Positions 25,901 through 34,110 of a DNA stretch of 64,000 nt are shown one piece after another. The notes beneath the pieces were generated by a model. That model saw nothing but the letters and a program-made list of their open reading frames with translations. It searched no databases and was not told the DNA's origin. Position 1 is the stretch's first letter. Every line of letters begins with the position of its first letter. Source of the stretch: Acidobacteriaceae bacterium. Lineage in GTDB: Bacteria > Acidobacteriota > Terriglobia > Terriglobales > Acidobacteriaceae. The position numbers and the translations under genes were made by a program. The stretch spans positions 59,180 through 123,179 of the forward strand of contig JASHOQ010000026.1 in assembly GCA_030041045.1 (NCBI GenBank), given 5' to 3'.

Positions 25901-26526
25901 ACTATGGCGACTCCAACTATGACGCGCGCCAGCGCCTCGTAGCGTCCTATGTGTATACCGTGCCCATAGCCGGGATCCTGCAGAGCAACGCGATTCTCCG
26001 CGAGGGCCTGAGCGGATGGGGAGTCAGCGGACTCACCGCCGTCCAGGATGGGTTCCCCGTCGACTTCACCATGGGGGCCGATCTCTCCGGATGGTGCGAC
26101 GGCTACAGCTACTTCGGCTGCCCCGACGTTCCTGAGCTCTCCACCTTCAATATCAAGAAGTTCAATCCGCGAGCCAGCTCATCGCACCAGTTCTTCGATA
26201 CCAGCGTTTTCTCACCCGAAACCCTGGGCACCTTCGGCAACGCGAAGAGGAACTTCTTCCACGGGCCGGGATTCAATTACACCAATCTTGATCTCATCAA
26301 GAATATCCCTCTCACCCCCGACAATTCGCGCTACGTGCAGTTGCGGATAGAGGCATTCAACGCCTTCAACCACGCCAACTTTGCCCCGCCGGGCGGCAGT
26401 ATGGAAAACTCGGCCAACCTGGGGCAGATCTTCGGGGATGTGAACAACGTGATCTATTCGGCCGATCCCAATGCCGATCCCCAACCGGGACGCGCCTTCC
26501 AGCTGGTGGGCAAGATCTACTTCTAA
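22945..26526 (+). CDS. TonB-dependent receptor-like protein with CarboxypepD-regulatory domain (Oar-like) 1
   Basis: A 1193-residue outer-membrane protein. It has a signal peptide (LGISLLLFVTAAFLSLGGTAFSQ). Then comes a carboxypeptidase-regulatory-like Ig fold (IHGTVTDASGAVVPGARV .. TDKSGYYIIPQLQVGGPYTVTISATGF), then a plug-like region (QLEALPLAGRDPVGMQKLAPGV; NNYLLDGADIND; NSGAVVNEVVKSGTNQIHGSGFEFYRD) and a long beta-barrel ending in the aromatic FQLVGKIYF. Such Oar-like receptors are abundant in acidobacteria and are thought to import bulky substrates, often plant polysaccharide fragments; the ligand here is unknown. ATG 22945 has TGGAGG 5 nt upstream. It is transcribed alone, with a terminator after it. 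Confidence 0.92.
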   Translation: MRRERLGISLLLFVTAAFLSLGGTAFSQVTTAAIHGTVTDASGAVVPGARVMASNTATGISTAATTDKSGYYIIPQLQVGGPYTVTISATGFQSFSTSGITLNANANREVSAGLKIGTEATTVQVIANTVQVETSNTQLEQVATASQLEALPLAGRDPVGMQKLAPGVMESSDRDGTFASNGSEDEQNNYLLDGADINDSALQDEGFVINPDALQEVNIVESTMNPEFSRNSGAVVNEVVKSGTNQIHGSGFEFYRDTFLDAIPDFSIYQPVYHQNLFGGTLGFPIVKNRLFGFVAYQGMRNRTAQTENQATFSPDQFTGNFTNDTNWGMGFAPNSAGLTSNPIPFAFGSCTAGEAWNACFPVGESGTASVNIPTSQWNSIASALITKYVPQGNTNGDTYYDFNALNTEKQDQGVLRADYTATANDKFWGSGMFQAEPSYNELAFGGGSFPGFAQIADSHFKIFSGDWTHAFNANLLNDLHGGYYRLNFPAVIPAQSVQPSSLGFNIAPELPLGAGVPYIGIGGLFSLGFSFEGPQPRTDTNLTYADSFTVVRGNHNLKLGASFEQFRVHNPFGYLNNGDFSFYGGLAGGGEYSSGDPAIDFVLGIPDTYAQTNDGFIDAVANEIYAYGQDNWKVGSDLTLNFGVAWDVEQPFQNRQYNGYGIICYSVSSATSKVYTGGPPGLFWNGDPSCNQAGGVPTRFDHFGPRVGFAWSPSNGPSALLGQPGSHSFSVRGGFGVYYNRDQEEQSLQNLVDPPALLESHGAADFVAAEGAPVPYGSPGFANPFADVAGYGSESNLYPYSPPKPGGSVNWDYYSELELSAFSNGYNVPYAYNFNLNIQRALPGAMVMQIGYVGSIGHRLPTWFEGDPITAAGHTACLANPTCVQYISAIHLLFPQYTAQPAAAPSGAPWYMSVANQNSEGASNYNSLQASVVKSPTHGLQFTLAYTYAHALDNTSGYEDATGGDSGYGNGGRVYNYVPGFQYLNYGDSNYDARQRLVASYVYTVPIAGILQSNAILREGLSGWGVSGLTAVQDGFPVDFTMGADLSGWCDGYSYFGCPDVPELSTFNIKKFNPRASSSHQFFDTSVFSPETLGTFGNAKRNFFHGPGFNYTNLDLIKNIPLTPDNSRYVQLRIEAFNAFNHANFAPPGGSMENSANLGQIFGDVNNVIYSADPNADPQPGRAFQLVGKIYF

Positions 26527-26555
26527 TCCACCAGGACAAACACACCTGAACGCAA

Positions 26556-26600
26556 AAGCCCCGGCCCCGAAATCGAGAAAGGGCCGGGGCTTCTTCTTGT
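26556..26600 (+). terminator. Rho-independent terminator after the first receptor gene
   Basis: AAGCCCCGGCCC (26556-26567) pairs with GGGCCGGGGCTT (26581-26592), a perfect 12 bp stem, followed by CTTCTT. Confidence 0.85.
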
Positions 26601-26695
26601 CCAATTTGGTCTGACTTTGATTCGCGCCGGGCGCCCCGGATCGCGATGTCGAGGCCCGGGATCGAACAAATCTTGCGCATCGCTCTCGCGGATGC

Positions 26696-26739
26696 GCTGA
26701 CTCGCTAACTCGCTAACTCGCTGACTCGCTGACTTGCTG
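26696..26739. repeat. Octamer tandem repeat GCTRACTC overlapping the accD 3' end
   Basis: Five and a half 8 bp units (GCTGACTC or GCTAACTC). On the minus strand the units read GAGTTAGC, and the TAG within them is the accD stop codon. The last seven accD residues (QVSESAS) are encoded by the repeat. Confidence 0.85.
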
Positions 26740-27612
26740 GGGTAGGGCCGGCTCCTGCATGAACGCGAGCGCCCGCGTCAGGTATGCCTTCAAATCTTTG
26801 CGGTGCACCACTGCATCGAGAAATCCCTTTTCCAGCAGAAACTCCGAGCGCTGAAAACCCTCCGGCAGCTTCTGCCGGATCGTCTGCTCGATCACGCGCG
26901 GCCCGGCAAACCCGATGAGCGCGCCCGGCTCGGCCACGTTGAGGTCGCCCAGCATGGCAAAGCTCGCCGTTACGCCGCCGGTGGTCGGATCGGTGAGAAT
27001 CGAGATGTACGGCACCCTGGCCTCGTCCAGTTGCGCCAGCGCGGTGGAGATCTTGGCCATCTGCATCAGGCTCACCACTCCTTCCATCATGCGCGCCCCG
27101 CCTGAAGCGGCCACGATGATCAGCGGCTTGCGCGTCTCTCGCGCCCGGTCCACCGCCCGCGCTATGGTCTCGCCCACCACCGCGCCCATTGAGCCGCCAA
27201 TGAACGCGTACTCGAACGCGCACATCACCACGTCCTGCTCGCCCAGTCTTCCCACCGCGCTCAGGACGGCGTCATTCAGCCCCGTCTCTTCCTGCGCTTT
27301 GCGCAGCCGCTGTTTGTACGGTTTTACGTCGCTGAAGTTGAGAGGGTCGGTCGATTTCAGCCCGCCGTCCACCAGCTCGTATCCCGGCTCCAGCAGCAGG
27401 TCCAGCCGCTCGCGCGCGCGCAGCTTGAAATGGTGCTGGCATTTCGGGCATACGTGCAGATTGGCCTCGAGCTCCGCTTTGAAGATCGTGGTTCGGCAGC
27501 TGGGACATTTGGTCCACAACCCCTCCGTGCGCACCTTCTTCGGGCCAGCGTCCCCGTTCTCCGGTCCCTGCCCGGAATCGTTGTCGCCGTCTTCGCGCTT
27601 GAACCACGACAT
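26713..27612 (-). CDS. accD: Acetyl-CoA carboxylase carboxyltransferase subunit beta
   Basis: The 299-residue beta subunit transfers CO2 from carboxybiotin to acetyl-CoA, with AccA, in the first step of fatty acid synthesis. The N-terminal zinc ribbon has CPSC (C36, C39) and CPKC (C55, C58). The carboxyltransferase domain has [42 protein letters not shown] and [19 protein letters not shown] 27612 (MSWFKRED) fits the family start; ATG 27624 four codons upstream is the alternative. The C-terminus QVSESAS and the stop codon lie inside an octamer repeat. The cupin gene ends 80 bp upstream on the same strand. Confidence 0.96.
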   Translation of the reverse strand: MSWFKREDGDNDSGQGPENGDAGPKKVRTEGLWTKCPSCRTTIFKAELEANLHVCPKCQHHFKLRARERLDLLLEPGYELVDGGLKSTDPLNFSDVKPYKQRLRKAQEETGLNDAVLSAVGRLGEQDVVMCAFEYAFIGGSMGAVVGETIARAVDRARETRKPLIIVAASGGARMMEGVVSLMQMAKISTALAQLDEARVPYISILTDPTTGGVTASFAMLGDLNVAEPGALIGFAGPRVIEQTIRQKLPEGFQRSEFLLEKGFLDAVVHRKDLKAYLTRALAFMQEPALPQQVSESAS

Positions 27613-27692
27613 GCCGAAACCCATTGTAAATGCCGTGCCCGCTTGCGCTCCGGGCTACGCCCCGCATTTGCGCGCAACCCGCTTCTCGCGCC

Positions 27693-28076
27693 TTATCTGC
27701 CTCCCCGCAAATACGCGTCGTCGCCGTCGATCCAGTCCTGCCGCGGCGGATTGAAGATGTCGAACGCAATCGAATCCTCGAGCGCCGTCACCTCGTGCGG
27801 CGCGTTCGGCGGAATGCACAAAATTTCTCCCGCGCGCACCGTCTTTCTTCCCTCGTCCAGCACAAACTCGAGCGCCCCCTCCAGCACGTGGCTCACCTGC
27901 TCGTGAAAATGCTGGTGCCTCGGCACGTGCGCGCCTTTTTTCAGCACGATTCGCGCCAGCATGGTCTTCTCGCCCGTCACATACTGCCGCGTCACCAGCG
28001 GATTCATCGTTTCCGCCTTCACATCCGTCCAACGATAGTGCGTGCACTCGGCCACATTTCCCTCCTCCACAGCCAT
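27693..28076 (-). CDS. Cupin-domain protein
   Basis: A 127-residue single-domain cupin with HQHFHEQVSHVLEGALEF (metal-binding His and Glu) and the second motif IPPNAPHEVTALED. Small cupins of this type serve as sugar-phosphate isomerases, dioxygenases or binding proteins; the substrate cannot be told. The chosen start MAVEEGNVAECTHYRW has AGGGAAC about 5 nt upstream. Upstream of it lies a GGGTGCCCC-type repeat. It is on the same strand as accD and cobO. Confidence 0.82.
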   Translation of the reverse strand: MAVEEGNVAECTHYRWTDVKAETMNPLVTRQYVTGEKTMLARIVLKKGAHVPRHQHFHEQVSHVLEGALEFVLDEGRKTVRAGEILCIPPNAPHEVTALEDSIAFDIFNPPRQDWIDGDDAYLRGGR

Positions 28077-28102
28077 CCCGTTCCCTGCCCGCCACCCAAG
28101 AC

Positions 28103-28140
28103 GGGTGCCCCAGGTCCCGATCCTGGGACCTGGGAAAGCA
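28103..28140. repeat. GGGTGCCCC-type palindromic repeat, copy 1
   Basis: GGGTGCCCC is followed by AGGTCCC, a short loop, GGGACCT and GGGAAAGCA. Related copies lie at 51749-51786 and inside the RNase P RNA gene (57499-57536). Here it separates the cupin gene from cobO. Confidence 0.65.
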
Positions 28141-28187
28141 GAACACTCCTGCGAGCGATCAGCGAGCGTCCGCCCCACTGCAGCTGG

Positions 28188-28724
28188 TCAATACTCGATC
28201 CCGCGCTGCGCCAGAATCCCCTTTTCATACGCGTGCTTCACCTCGCGCATCTCCGTCACCGTATCGGCCAGCTCCACCAGCAGCGGATGCGCATTCCGCC
28301 CGGTAAGGATCACGTGCACCATCTCCGGTTTTTCCCTGAGCGTCTCCGCCACCACCGTTGCATCGAGCATCTTGTAACTGATCGCATAATTGATTTCGTC
28401 CAGCACCACCAGGTCCCACGCGCCGCTCAAAATCGCCGCGCGCGCCTCGGCCCAAGCTTCTTCCACCAGCCGTATGTCTTCAGGATCGGTCTCCGCGCCG
28501 CCGACCTTCACGAATCCCCGTCCCATCTGCTTCAGCACGAAATTCCCGCCAAACGCCTCTACAGCATCCAGCTCGCCGTAGTGCCATGAACCCTTCAGGA
28601 ACTGCAGCATCAGCACCTTCATCCCATTGCCCACCGCGCGCAGCGCCGTCCCCAGCGCCGCCGTGGTCTTGCCCTTGCCGGCCCCCGTGTTGATCAGAAT
28701 CAGTCCGCGCCGCGTGTCAGCCAT
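28188..28724 (-). CDS. cobO: Corrinoid adenosyltransferase (CobO/BtuR type)
   Basis: The 178-residue enzyme transfers the adenosyl group of ATP to the cobalt of cob(I)yrinic acid a,c-diamide or cobalamin. The P-loop is TGAGKGKTTAALG, and LQFLKGSWHYGEL, VVLDEINYAI and HVILTGRNAHPLLVELAD are family hallmarks. ATG 28724 (MADTRRGLILINTG) fits the family; the frame extends upstream into a tandem repeat. No other cobalamin genes are near, so it may serve salvage. Confidence 0.93.
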   Translation of the reverse strand: MADTRRGLILINTGAGKGKTTAALGTALRAVGNGMKVLMLQFLKGSWHYGELDAVEAFGGNFVLKQMGRGFVKVGGAETDPEDIRLVEEAWAEARAAILSGAWDLVVLDEINYAISYKMLDATVVAETLREKPEMVHVILTGRNAHPLLVELADTVTEMREVKHAYEKGILAQRGIEY

Positions 28725-28736
28725 AACAGTGGTCAG

Positions 28737-28850
28737 TGAACCGTGATCAGTGATCAGTCCGCTGAACCAGCTTACCCAGCTTACATGGGGCACTCCCCTC
28801 GGAAACCAGAAGAAAACTGTCCACTGTTCACTGTCCACTTACCTCTGACC
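28737..28850. repeat. Heptamer tandem repeats (GTGATCA, ACTGTYC)
   Basis: GTGATCA is repeated around 28741-28760, and ACTGTCC/ACTGTTC units run at about 28818-28838. Similar ACTGTCC units occur at 58168-58205. The block lies between rlmH and cobO. Confidence 0.55.
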
Positions 28851-28876
28851 CCTGAAACCTGACCCCTGGCACCCGT

Positions 28877-29335
28877 TCACTGTCGGTGATATGGATGCCC
28901 GGCCAGGATCGTCAGCGCGCGATAGATCTGCTCGGCCATCACCAGCCGCGCCAGGGCATGCGCCAGGGTCATCGCGCCCAGGGAAATCAGAAGCCCCGCC
29001 TGCGCCCGCGCCGCCTCGCTCCATCCGTCAGCCGGTCCCACGGCAAAGACAATCTGCTGCGCGCCCTCATCCCGACGCGCACCCAGCCACTGGGCCAGCG
29101 CCTGCGAGCCCATCTGTCTGCCGCGCTCATCCAAGAGCACCGTCATCGGCGCCGCCCGTCCCTTCAATCGTCCCAGCCAGCCGAGCAGCGCCTCCTCGCT
29201 CCGAAAAGCCTCCACGCGGCAATCCGCGTAAGCCGAACTCCGCTTCACGTATTCCTGGGTCATCGCCCCGAACCCATCCCTTGCTCCGCCTTTGGGACCG
29301 ACATACGCCAGCGTGAGCTGCATGCACTGGAGCAT
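28877..29335 (-). CDS. rlmH: 23S rRNA (pseudouridine-1915-N3)-methyltransferase RlmH
   Basis: A 152-residue SPOUT-family methyltransferase acting on 23S rRNA helix 69 in assembled ribosomes. The family-typical strand LTLAYVGP is near the start. LLDERGRQMGSQALAQWL and the SAM-binding loop IVFAVGPADGW (normally IGGxxG) follow, and the C-terminus is GHPYHRQ, matching the usual YHR end. ATG 29335 has GGAGG 8 nt upstream; ATG 29323 (MQLTLAYVG) is equally plausible by family length. It precedes cobO on the same strand. Confidence 0.92.
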   Translation of the reverse strand: MLQCMQLTLAYVGPKGGARDGFGAMTQEYVKRSSAYADCRVEAFRSEEALLGWLGRLKGRAAPMTVLLDERGRQMGSQALAQWLGARRDEGAQQIVFAVGPADGWSEAARAQAGLLISLGAMTLAHALARLVMAEQIYRALTILAGHPYHRQ

Positions 29336-29738
29336 ACCCCAGCCCTCCATGCCCAACCCGCCCGAGCTCCTCTTAACCCAAGTTCCAGGGACCCTCGGCT
29401 ACCCGGGCGCGCGATCCGCAATTGGGGGCGAAATTGATCCGAAACAGGTCCAAATACACATTTTCGGGTACGAAACGCCACGAAAGTTGCATTATCGGGA
29501 ATCGGTTCTACAGATTTTCATATTTCCGTCAGGGGCACGGGTTTCAAATCACAAGGTAATCGCCATTTTTTCAACGAGTTGAAGATTATTTGGCAGTCTC
29601 CTGGAATTGGCCCTTTTCGTGCAACTAACGCAGCCAACCACTATACTTTGCCTCGCCTCAAGGGCACTCGAATTCCGACCTTTATCGAGACGCAGCTCAC
29701 GCTATCTTCTGTTTTTCAAGAAATTTGGAGGATTCTCA
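29336..29738. other. Intergenic region upstream of the second receptor gene
   Basis: About 400 bp without a gene. It is AT-richer than its surroundings between 29450 and 29650. TATACT (29642-29647) is a good -10 candidate for the receptor gene, but no matching -35 is seen 17 bp upstream. Confidence 0.4.
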
Positions 29739-32700
29739 ATGCGATGTTTTCGGTTCCGCGCTTCCTTTTTGGCTCTTTCGCTTGCACTGGGCTGCTATCT
29801 GACGCTCGCGTCCACTGAGCGCCCCCTTTACGCCCAGGAAACCACGGGCGGCCTGGAAGGCACAGTGAAAGACCCCTCGGGCGCCGTCATTCCGAGGGCC
29901 AAGATCGTCCTCACAAGCCCCGCGCTGATTGGCAGCAAGGAGCTGATCACCGACGCCAGCGGCTACTACCACTTTGCCAACCTGCCGCCGGGCGTCTACA
30001 CGGTGGTGATTTCGGCCGAGGGTTTCAAGACCAACAAAACCGCAGGCCTGACGATCGAAGCCGGCCACCTGCCCACCGTCGATCTCACTCTGCAGATTGG
30101 CGCCACGGCAACCACGGTGGAAGTGACCGAGTCGGGTCCGGTGATCGACACCACCACCACCCAGACCCAGACCAACGTCAACATCCAGACGCTGCAGAAT
30201 GCGCCTACCGGCACGACCTTCCAGTCGGTGATTCAATACGCTCCCATGGCGCGCAATGAACCTCTCGCCGGCATGAGCCTGAACGGACAGGCAACCCAGG
30301 GCGGCGGCGGCTCCATGCCTGGCTCGGCCGGCAACGGCCTCAGCTATGGCTTCTCCATTGGCGGCGCGGCCGACTCCGAGTCGAGCTACCTGGTCGAAGG
30401 CCAGGACACTGAGAACGTCTCCGGCGGCTATTCAAGCGCCAATGTCCCAGTCGATTTCATCCAGGAAGTGCAGATGACCACTTCGGCCGTTCCCGCCGAG
30501 TACGGTGGCGCGCTGGGCGGCGTGGCCAACGTGGTCCTCAAGAAGGGCGGCAACGAGTTCCACGGCGAGATCTTCTCGAACTATGAATCTTCGGGAACCG
30601 ACGCCAACCCGGTGAATACCTTCCTGCGCTACGACCCCACCGGCGCGGGCGCCTCAGTGGGCACAATCTCCGCCATCGATCCCAATGCCCAGGATTACTC
30701 CTCGCTGAAGGAACACTTTCGCAATGTTCAGCCCGGCGTGGTGGTGGGCGGACCCATCGTGAGGGATCGCCTGTGGTTCTTGACGGCGTTTAATCCCTGG
30801 TACAGCGGTACCGGGCGCAATATCAATTACGACAGCGCCATCGCCGCGTCCGCGGCCGTCGACTCGCCATACACCAGCTACGGCAACCAATACTTCACCC
30901 AGGATAGCCAGACCTACTACGGGCTTGCGCGCCTCGACGCAGCGCTTACGCAGAAGATTCGCGTCTATGGCACCTGGCTCTATCAATTTCAGCGCGAAAC
31001 CGGGCAGCATTTCCCCACCGGGGATCCCATCTCCCAGGAAGCTGCGACAACTCTGAATGAAGCTGTCTTGCTGGCCCCGCAGCTTTATTCCCACGGCATC
31101 GGCTCTTCGTCCCCGAACTCCCTTTACACGGTAGGAGCCGACATTACCCTCACGCCGCGGCTGGTCTCCACCACCAAGTACGGCTACTTCTTCACCAACT
31201 ATCACGACTTCGGCTGGCCCACTTCGTCTCCGGACCTGGTATGGAACACCTCGAACACCTCTGGCACGGGAGCGTTGGATAACAACGGGAACCCGCTGCC
31301 GTCGGCTCTGCAGCAGGATATCGGCACGCAGACGAACGCATTCAATTCCAGCTACACGCTTTTCAATGCCAGCAAGCATTACCAGTTCAACGAGGACTTT
31401 GCCATCTATAAAGGCGGCTGGTGGGGTTCGCACAACCTCAAGTTCGGTTACCAGCTCAACCACCTGACCAACGTGATCGACCAGAACGGCAACGTGCCCG
31501 AAGTCTTCATGAACCTTGGTCAAGGCCAGAGCCACCCGCCGTTTACGTCTAATGGCGTTTCCAACTGCAACACCTTGACCACGGAGTGGGGCGGCTGCAC
31601 TGGCCAATACGGCTACATCACCATCCAGGACTTCGCCACGATTCTCGAAAACTCGAGCGGCCAGCTCACACCTGCCGGCGACTGGAACCACGCTCTTTAC
31701 GTACAGGATGCCTGGACGATCGGCAAGGGCGTGACCTTGGACCTCGGCCTGCGCATCGAGCATGAAACCCTCCCCGCCCCGGGCGGCGTCAAAGTCAGTT
31801 CGATCAACTTCCCCTGGAGCGACAAAATTGAGCCGCGGCTCGGCGGCGCGTGGGATCCAACCGGCAGAGGCAAGATGAAGATCTTCGGCAGCTACGACGT
31901 GGTTAACGACGTGATGAAGCTGCTGCTGGCGCAAACCTCGTGGGGCGCGCAGGCCTTCGAGCAGTGCACGTATCCCCTGGGACCGGATGCTGCCGGCGCT
32001 ACAGGCACTTACGTCCCGGGCGATATCGATGTCGTGTTTAAGAACGGCCGCGCTTGCCCGACGGGCTCGCCGACCACCGGCGCCAACTTCAACAATTCGA
32101 GCAACACGCCGCCGTACGCCCTTGTTGACCAGGCGACTTCGGTTTCTCTGGTCGAGAATGCCGACGAACGTCCGTGGGAGCCGGTGGCGCCGAACGTGAA
32201 GCCGTACCGCCAGCATGAGTACGTTGCCGGATGGGATTATCAAATCTCCCAGCACTGGGCCTTTGAAGCCCGCTATGACCGCCGGCGGCTCGACCATGTC
32301 ATTGAGGACTCATCCTTGTCCGACACGGTTTGGGGTGAGATCTATGCGGTCGTCAATCCCGGCGAGGGTGTCGATCAGACGATCGATGGCTACGCCTCAT
32401 ACCTTGGCTCTCTCGGTCAGGCCTTCGGTATCCAGGGAGCGGGGTACGAATTCGACACCGCTGCCTTCGGTACCTGCCCGAGCTGCCCGCCCCAGCCCAA
32501 GGCCATCCGCAATTACGATGGACTGGAACTGCGCGCAACCCTGAGCCCTACCAAGAATTGGACCGGAATGTTGAGCTACACCTACAGTAGCCTGTGGGGC
32601 AACTATCCCGGCCTCACCACCACCGACCAGACCGACGGGGGCACCACGGGACGCAACTCACCTGACACCACCCGTGCCTTCGACGAGCCGTTCTACTATT

Positions 32701-33365
32701 ACGGCGCCAACGGCAAGTCAACCGCTGGACCGATGCCTACGGACCGGCCCAACGTATTCAAAGGACTGGGAACCTACACTCTGCCGTGGTGGAAAGGCCA
32801 GGCCACAACCCTCGGCCTCTTCCAGTACTTCTACCAGGGCAGCCCGATGAGCACCTTTATCGATCTGCTGGGCTCGATTCCCGGCGAACCCTACGAGGCC
32901 ACGTATATCTATGGCCGCGGAAACTGGGTCAATTCCACCGTCAACCCCGCCACCGGCGCCATTACGCTGGGCGCCCCTTACGCTCGCCGCACACCCTGGT
33001 ACATCCAGTCCGATATGAGCGCCAAGCACGACATCAAGGTGGGCGACCACGAGGACATCGCATTTGAAGCCACGGCACTCAACGCTCTGAACCAGCACGC
33101 CGTAACCTCCTACTGGGGAGGCTTGAACTCGCTCTATTACGCCACCCCTTTGTATCCCGGAGTTAGCAGCACCACCGGTAACGCGATCAATCTCGGCTCG
33201 GGAGCTGCGTTATACCAGGAGCTGGAATCCGGGTATAACGTGCAGCAGTGGATCAACGGGAACAGCGGCGCGGTGCCGGCCGTCTCCGGCATGAGCGAGT
33301 ACGGCAAGCCGTACCTGTTCCAGCCGGGCCGTTCCGTCCGCTTCTCCTTGCGCTACACCTTCTAA
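29739..33365 (+). CDS. TonB-dependent receptor-like protein with CarboxypepD-regulatory domain (Oar-like) 2
   Basis: A 1208-residue outer-membrane protein. It has a signal peptide (FLALSLALGCYLTLASTERPLYAQ), then the regulatory Ig fold (GLEGTVKDPSGAVIPRAKIVLTSP .. TDASGYYHFANLPPGVYTVVISAEGF), a plug (SYLVEGQDTENVSGG; PAEYGGALGGVANVVLKKGGNEFHGEIFSNYES) and a barrel ending in RSVRFSLRYTF. It has the same architecture as the receptor at 22945 but is clearly divergent, so they are paralogues rather than a recent tandem duplication. ATG 29739 has TGGAGG 7 nt upstream. A strong terminator follows, so it is monocistronic. The ligand is unknown. Confidence 0.92.
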   Translation: MRCFRFRASFLALSLALGCYLTLASTERPLYAQETTGGLEGTVKDPSGAVIPRAKIVLTSPALIGSKELITDASGYYHFANLPPGVYTVVISAEGFKTNKTAGLTIEAGHLPTVDLTLQIGATATTVEVTESGPVIDTTTTQTQTNVNIQTLQNAPTGTTFQSVIQYAPMARNEPLAGMSLNGQATQGGGGSMPGSAGNGLSYGFSIGGAADSESSYLVEGQDTENVSGGYSSANVPVDFIQEVQMTTSAVPAEYGGALGGVANVVLKKGGNEFHGEIFSNYESSGTDANPVNTFLRYDPTGAGASVGTISAIDPNAQDYSSLKEHFRNVQPGVVVGGPIVRDRLWFLTAFNPWYSGTGRNINYDSAIAASAAVDSPYTSYGNQYFTQDSQTYYGLARLDAALTQKIRVYGTWLYQFQRETGQHFPTGDPISQEAATTLNEAVLLAPQLYSHGIGSSSPNSLYTVGADITLTPRLVSTTKYGYFFTNYHDFGWPTSSPDLVWNTSNTSGTGALDNNGNPLPSALQQDIGTQTNAFNSSYTLFNASKHYQFNEDFAIYKGGWWGSHNLKFGYQLNHLTNVIDQNGNVPEVFMNLGQGQSHPPFTSNGVSNCNTLTTEWGGCTGQYGYITIQDFATILENSSGQLTPAGDWNHALYVQDAWTIGKGVTLDLGLRIEHETLPAPGGVKVSSINFPWSDKIEPRLGGAWDPTGRGKMKIFGSYDVVNDVMKLLLAQTSWGAQAFEQCTYPLGPDAAGATGTYVPGDIDVVFKNGRACPTGSPTTGANFNNSSNTPPYALVDQATSVSLVENADERPWEPVAPNVKPYRQHEYVAGWDYQISQHWAFEARYDRRRLDHVIEDSSLSDTVWGEIYAVVNPGEGVDQTIDGYASYLGSLGQAFGIQGAGYEFDTAAFGTCPSCPPQPKAIRNYDGLELRATLSPTKNWTGMLSYTYSSLWGNYPGLTTTDQTDGGTTGRNSPDTTRAFDEPFYYYGANGKSTAGPMPTDRPNVFKGLGTYTLPWWKGQATTLGLFQYFYQGSPMSTFIDLLGSIPGEPYEATYIYGRGNWVNSTVNPATGAITLGAPYARRTPWYIQSDMSAKHDIKVGDHEDIAFEATALNALNQHAVTSYWGGLNSLYYATPLYPGVSSTTGNAINLGSGAALYQELESGYNVQQWINGNSGAVPAVSGMSEYGKPYLFQPGRSVRFSLRYTF

Positions 33366-33386
33366 CCATCACCCGGCCCAGGCAAA

Positions 33387-33427
33387 AAGGGGAACCAGCA
33401 ATCTGGTTCCCCTTTGATTTTTTTGCT
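33387..33427 (+). terminator. Rho-independent terminator after the second receptor gene
   Basis: AAAGGGGAACCAG (33387-33399) pairs perfectly with CTGGTTCCCCTTT (33404-33416), and GA followed by a run of eight T comes next. It is one of the strongest terminators in the window. Confidence 0.95.
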
Positions 33428-33459
33428 CCTGCGCTTTCTACTTTCCCTCTGGCCTTACC

Positions 33460-34053
33460 TTATTTGCCGGCTTTGGTTCTCCTGATCGCAGCCTTCTTTC
33501 TTGCGCTCTTCTTCGCCGCGGCCTTATTCACTGCCGCCGTCGGCTTTGACCTCATCGGAGCGGTCCTTGCCGCTCTCTCGCGCCTGCCTGCCGCAGCCCT
33601 CGCGCTGGCTTTCCGTCGCACGGCCCGCGTCTTGGCCTCGAGCGCCGCCTTCAGTTCCGTGTCGAACTCCGCCGCCGTAAACGGCCGCGCGGACTTGCGC
33701 AATCTCTCAATGTCGTAAAACGCGCGCCGCTCCGTCAGAAATACATGCACCACAAAGTCCACGTAGTCCAGCAGAATCCATTCGCCGTTGCGGCGGCCTT
33801 CCACCGAATGCGCCGGCACGCCGAAATCGCGCTTGAGCTTGAGCTCGATCTCGTCGGCAATCGCAATCGCCTGCCGGTCGTTCAGGGCTGAAGTGACCAG
33901 GAAGAAATCGGCCAGGCCCGAATCCGCGGGATCGAGCTCAAGGATTCTCGTATCCTGTCCTTTTTTCTCCTCGCAGACTTGGGCTGCGGCCTGTACCAGG
34001 TTCCGTGTTTCGGGTGCGATGCGCGAAGGGGATGGCGCTGGAATGGTCTTCAT
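33460..34053 (-). CDS. rsfS: Ribosomal silencing factor RsfS with basic C-terminal tail
   Basis: A 197-residue RsfS/YbeB-family protein, which binds ribosomal protein L14 and blocks subunit joining in starvation. The core (about 15-125) has DTRILELDPADSGLADFFLVTSALNDRQAIAIADEI and GRRNGEWILLDYVDFVVHVFLTERRAFYDIERL. The family is usually 105-130 residues. Here about 70 extra C-terminal residues are Ala/Lys/Arg-rich (AKKSARKKAAIRRTKAGK), a histone-like tail that could add rRNA contacts. It lies 57 bp after nadD, the common nadD-rsfS order. Confidence 0.93.
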   Translation of the reverse strand: MKTIPAPSPSRIAPETRNLVQAAAQVCEEKKGQDTRILELDPADSGLADFFLVTSALNDRQAIAIADEIELKLKRDFGVPAHSVEGRRNGEWILLDYVDFVVHVFLTERRAFYDIERLRKSARPFTAAEFDTELKAALEAKTRAVRRKASARAAAGRRERAARTAPMRSKPTAAVNKAAAKKSARKKAAIRRTKAGK

Positions 34054-34110
34054 GCGTCCGGCAAAGTCTCCAAAACTCGATCCTATCGCTTCTCAGGGTC
34101 CGGAGGGAAA

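Noticed and set aside
27357..27677. Alternative minus-strand frame within accD
   Set aside because: Overlaps the zinc-ribbon coding region of accD, which is unambiguous.
30654..32297. A 547-codon minus-strand frame inside the second receptor gene
   Set aside because: Shadow of the receptor; no domain and no ribosome-binding site.
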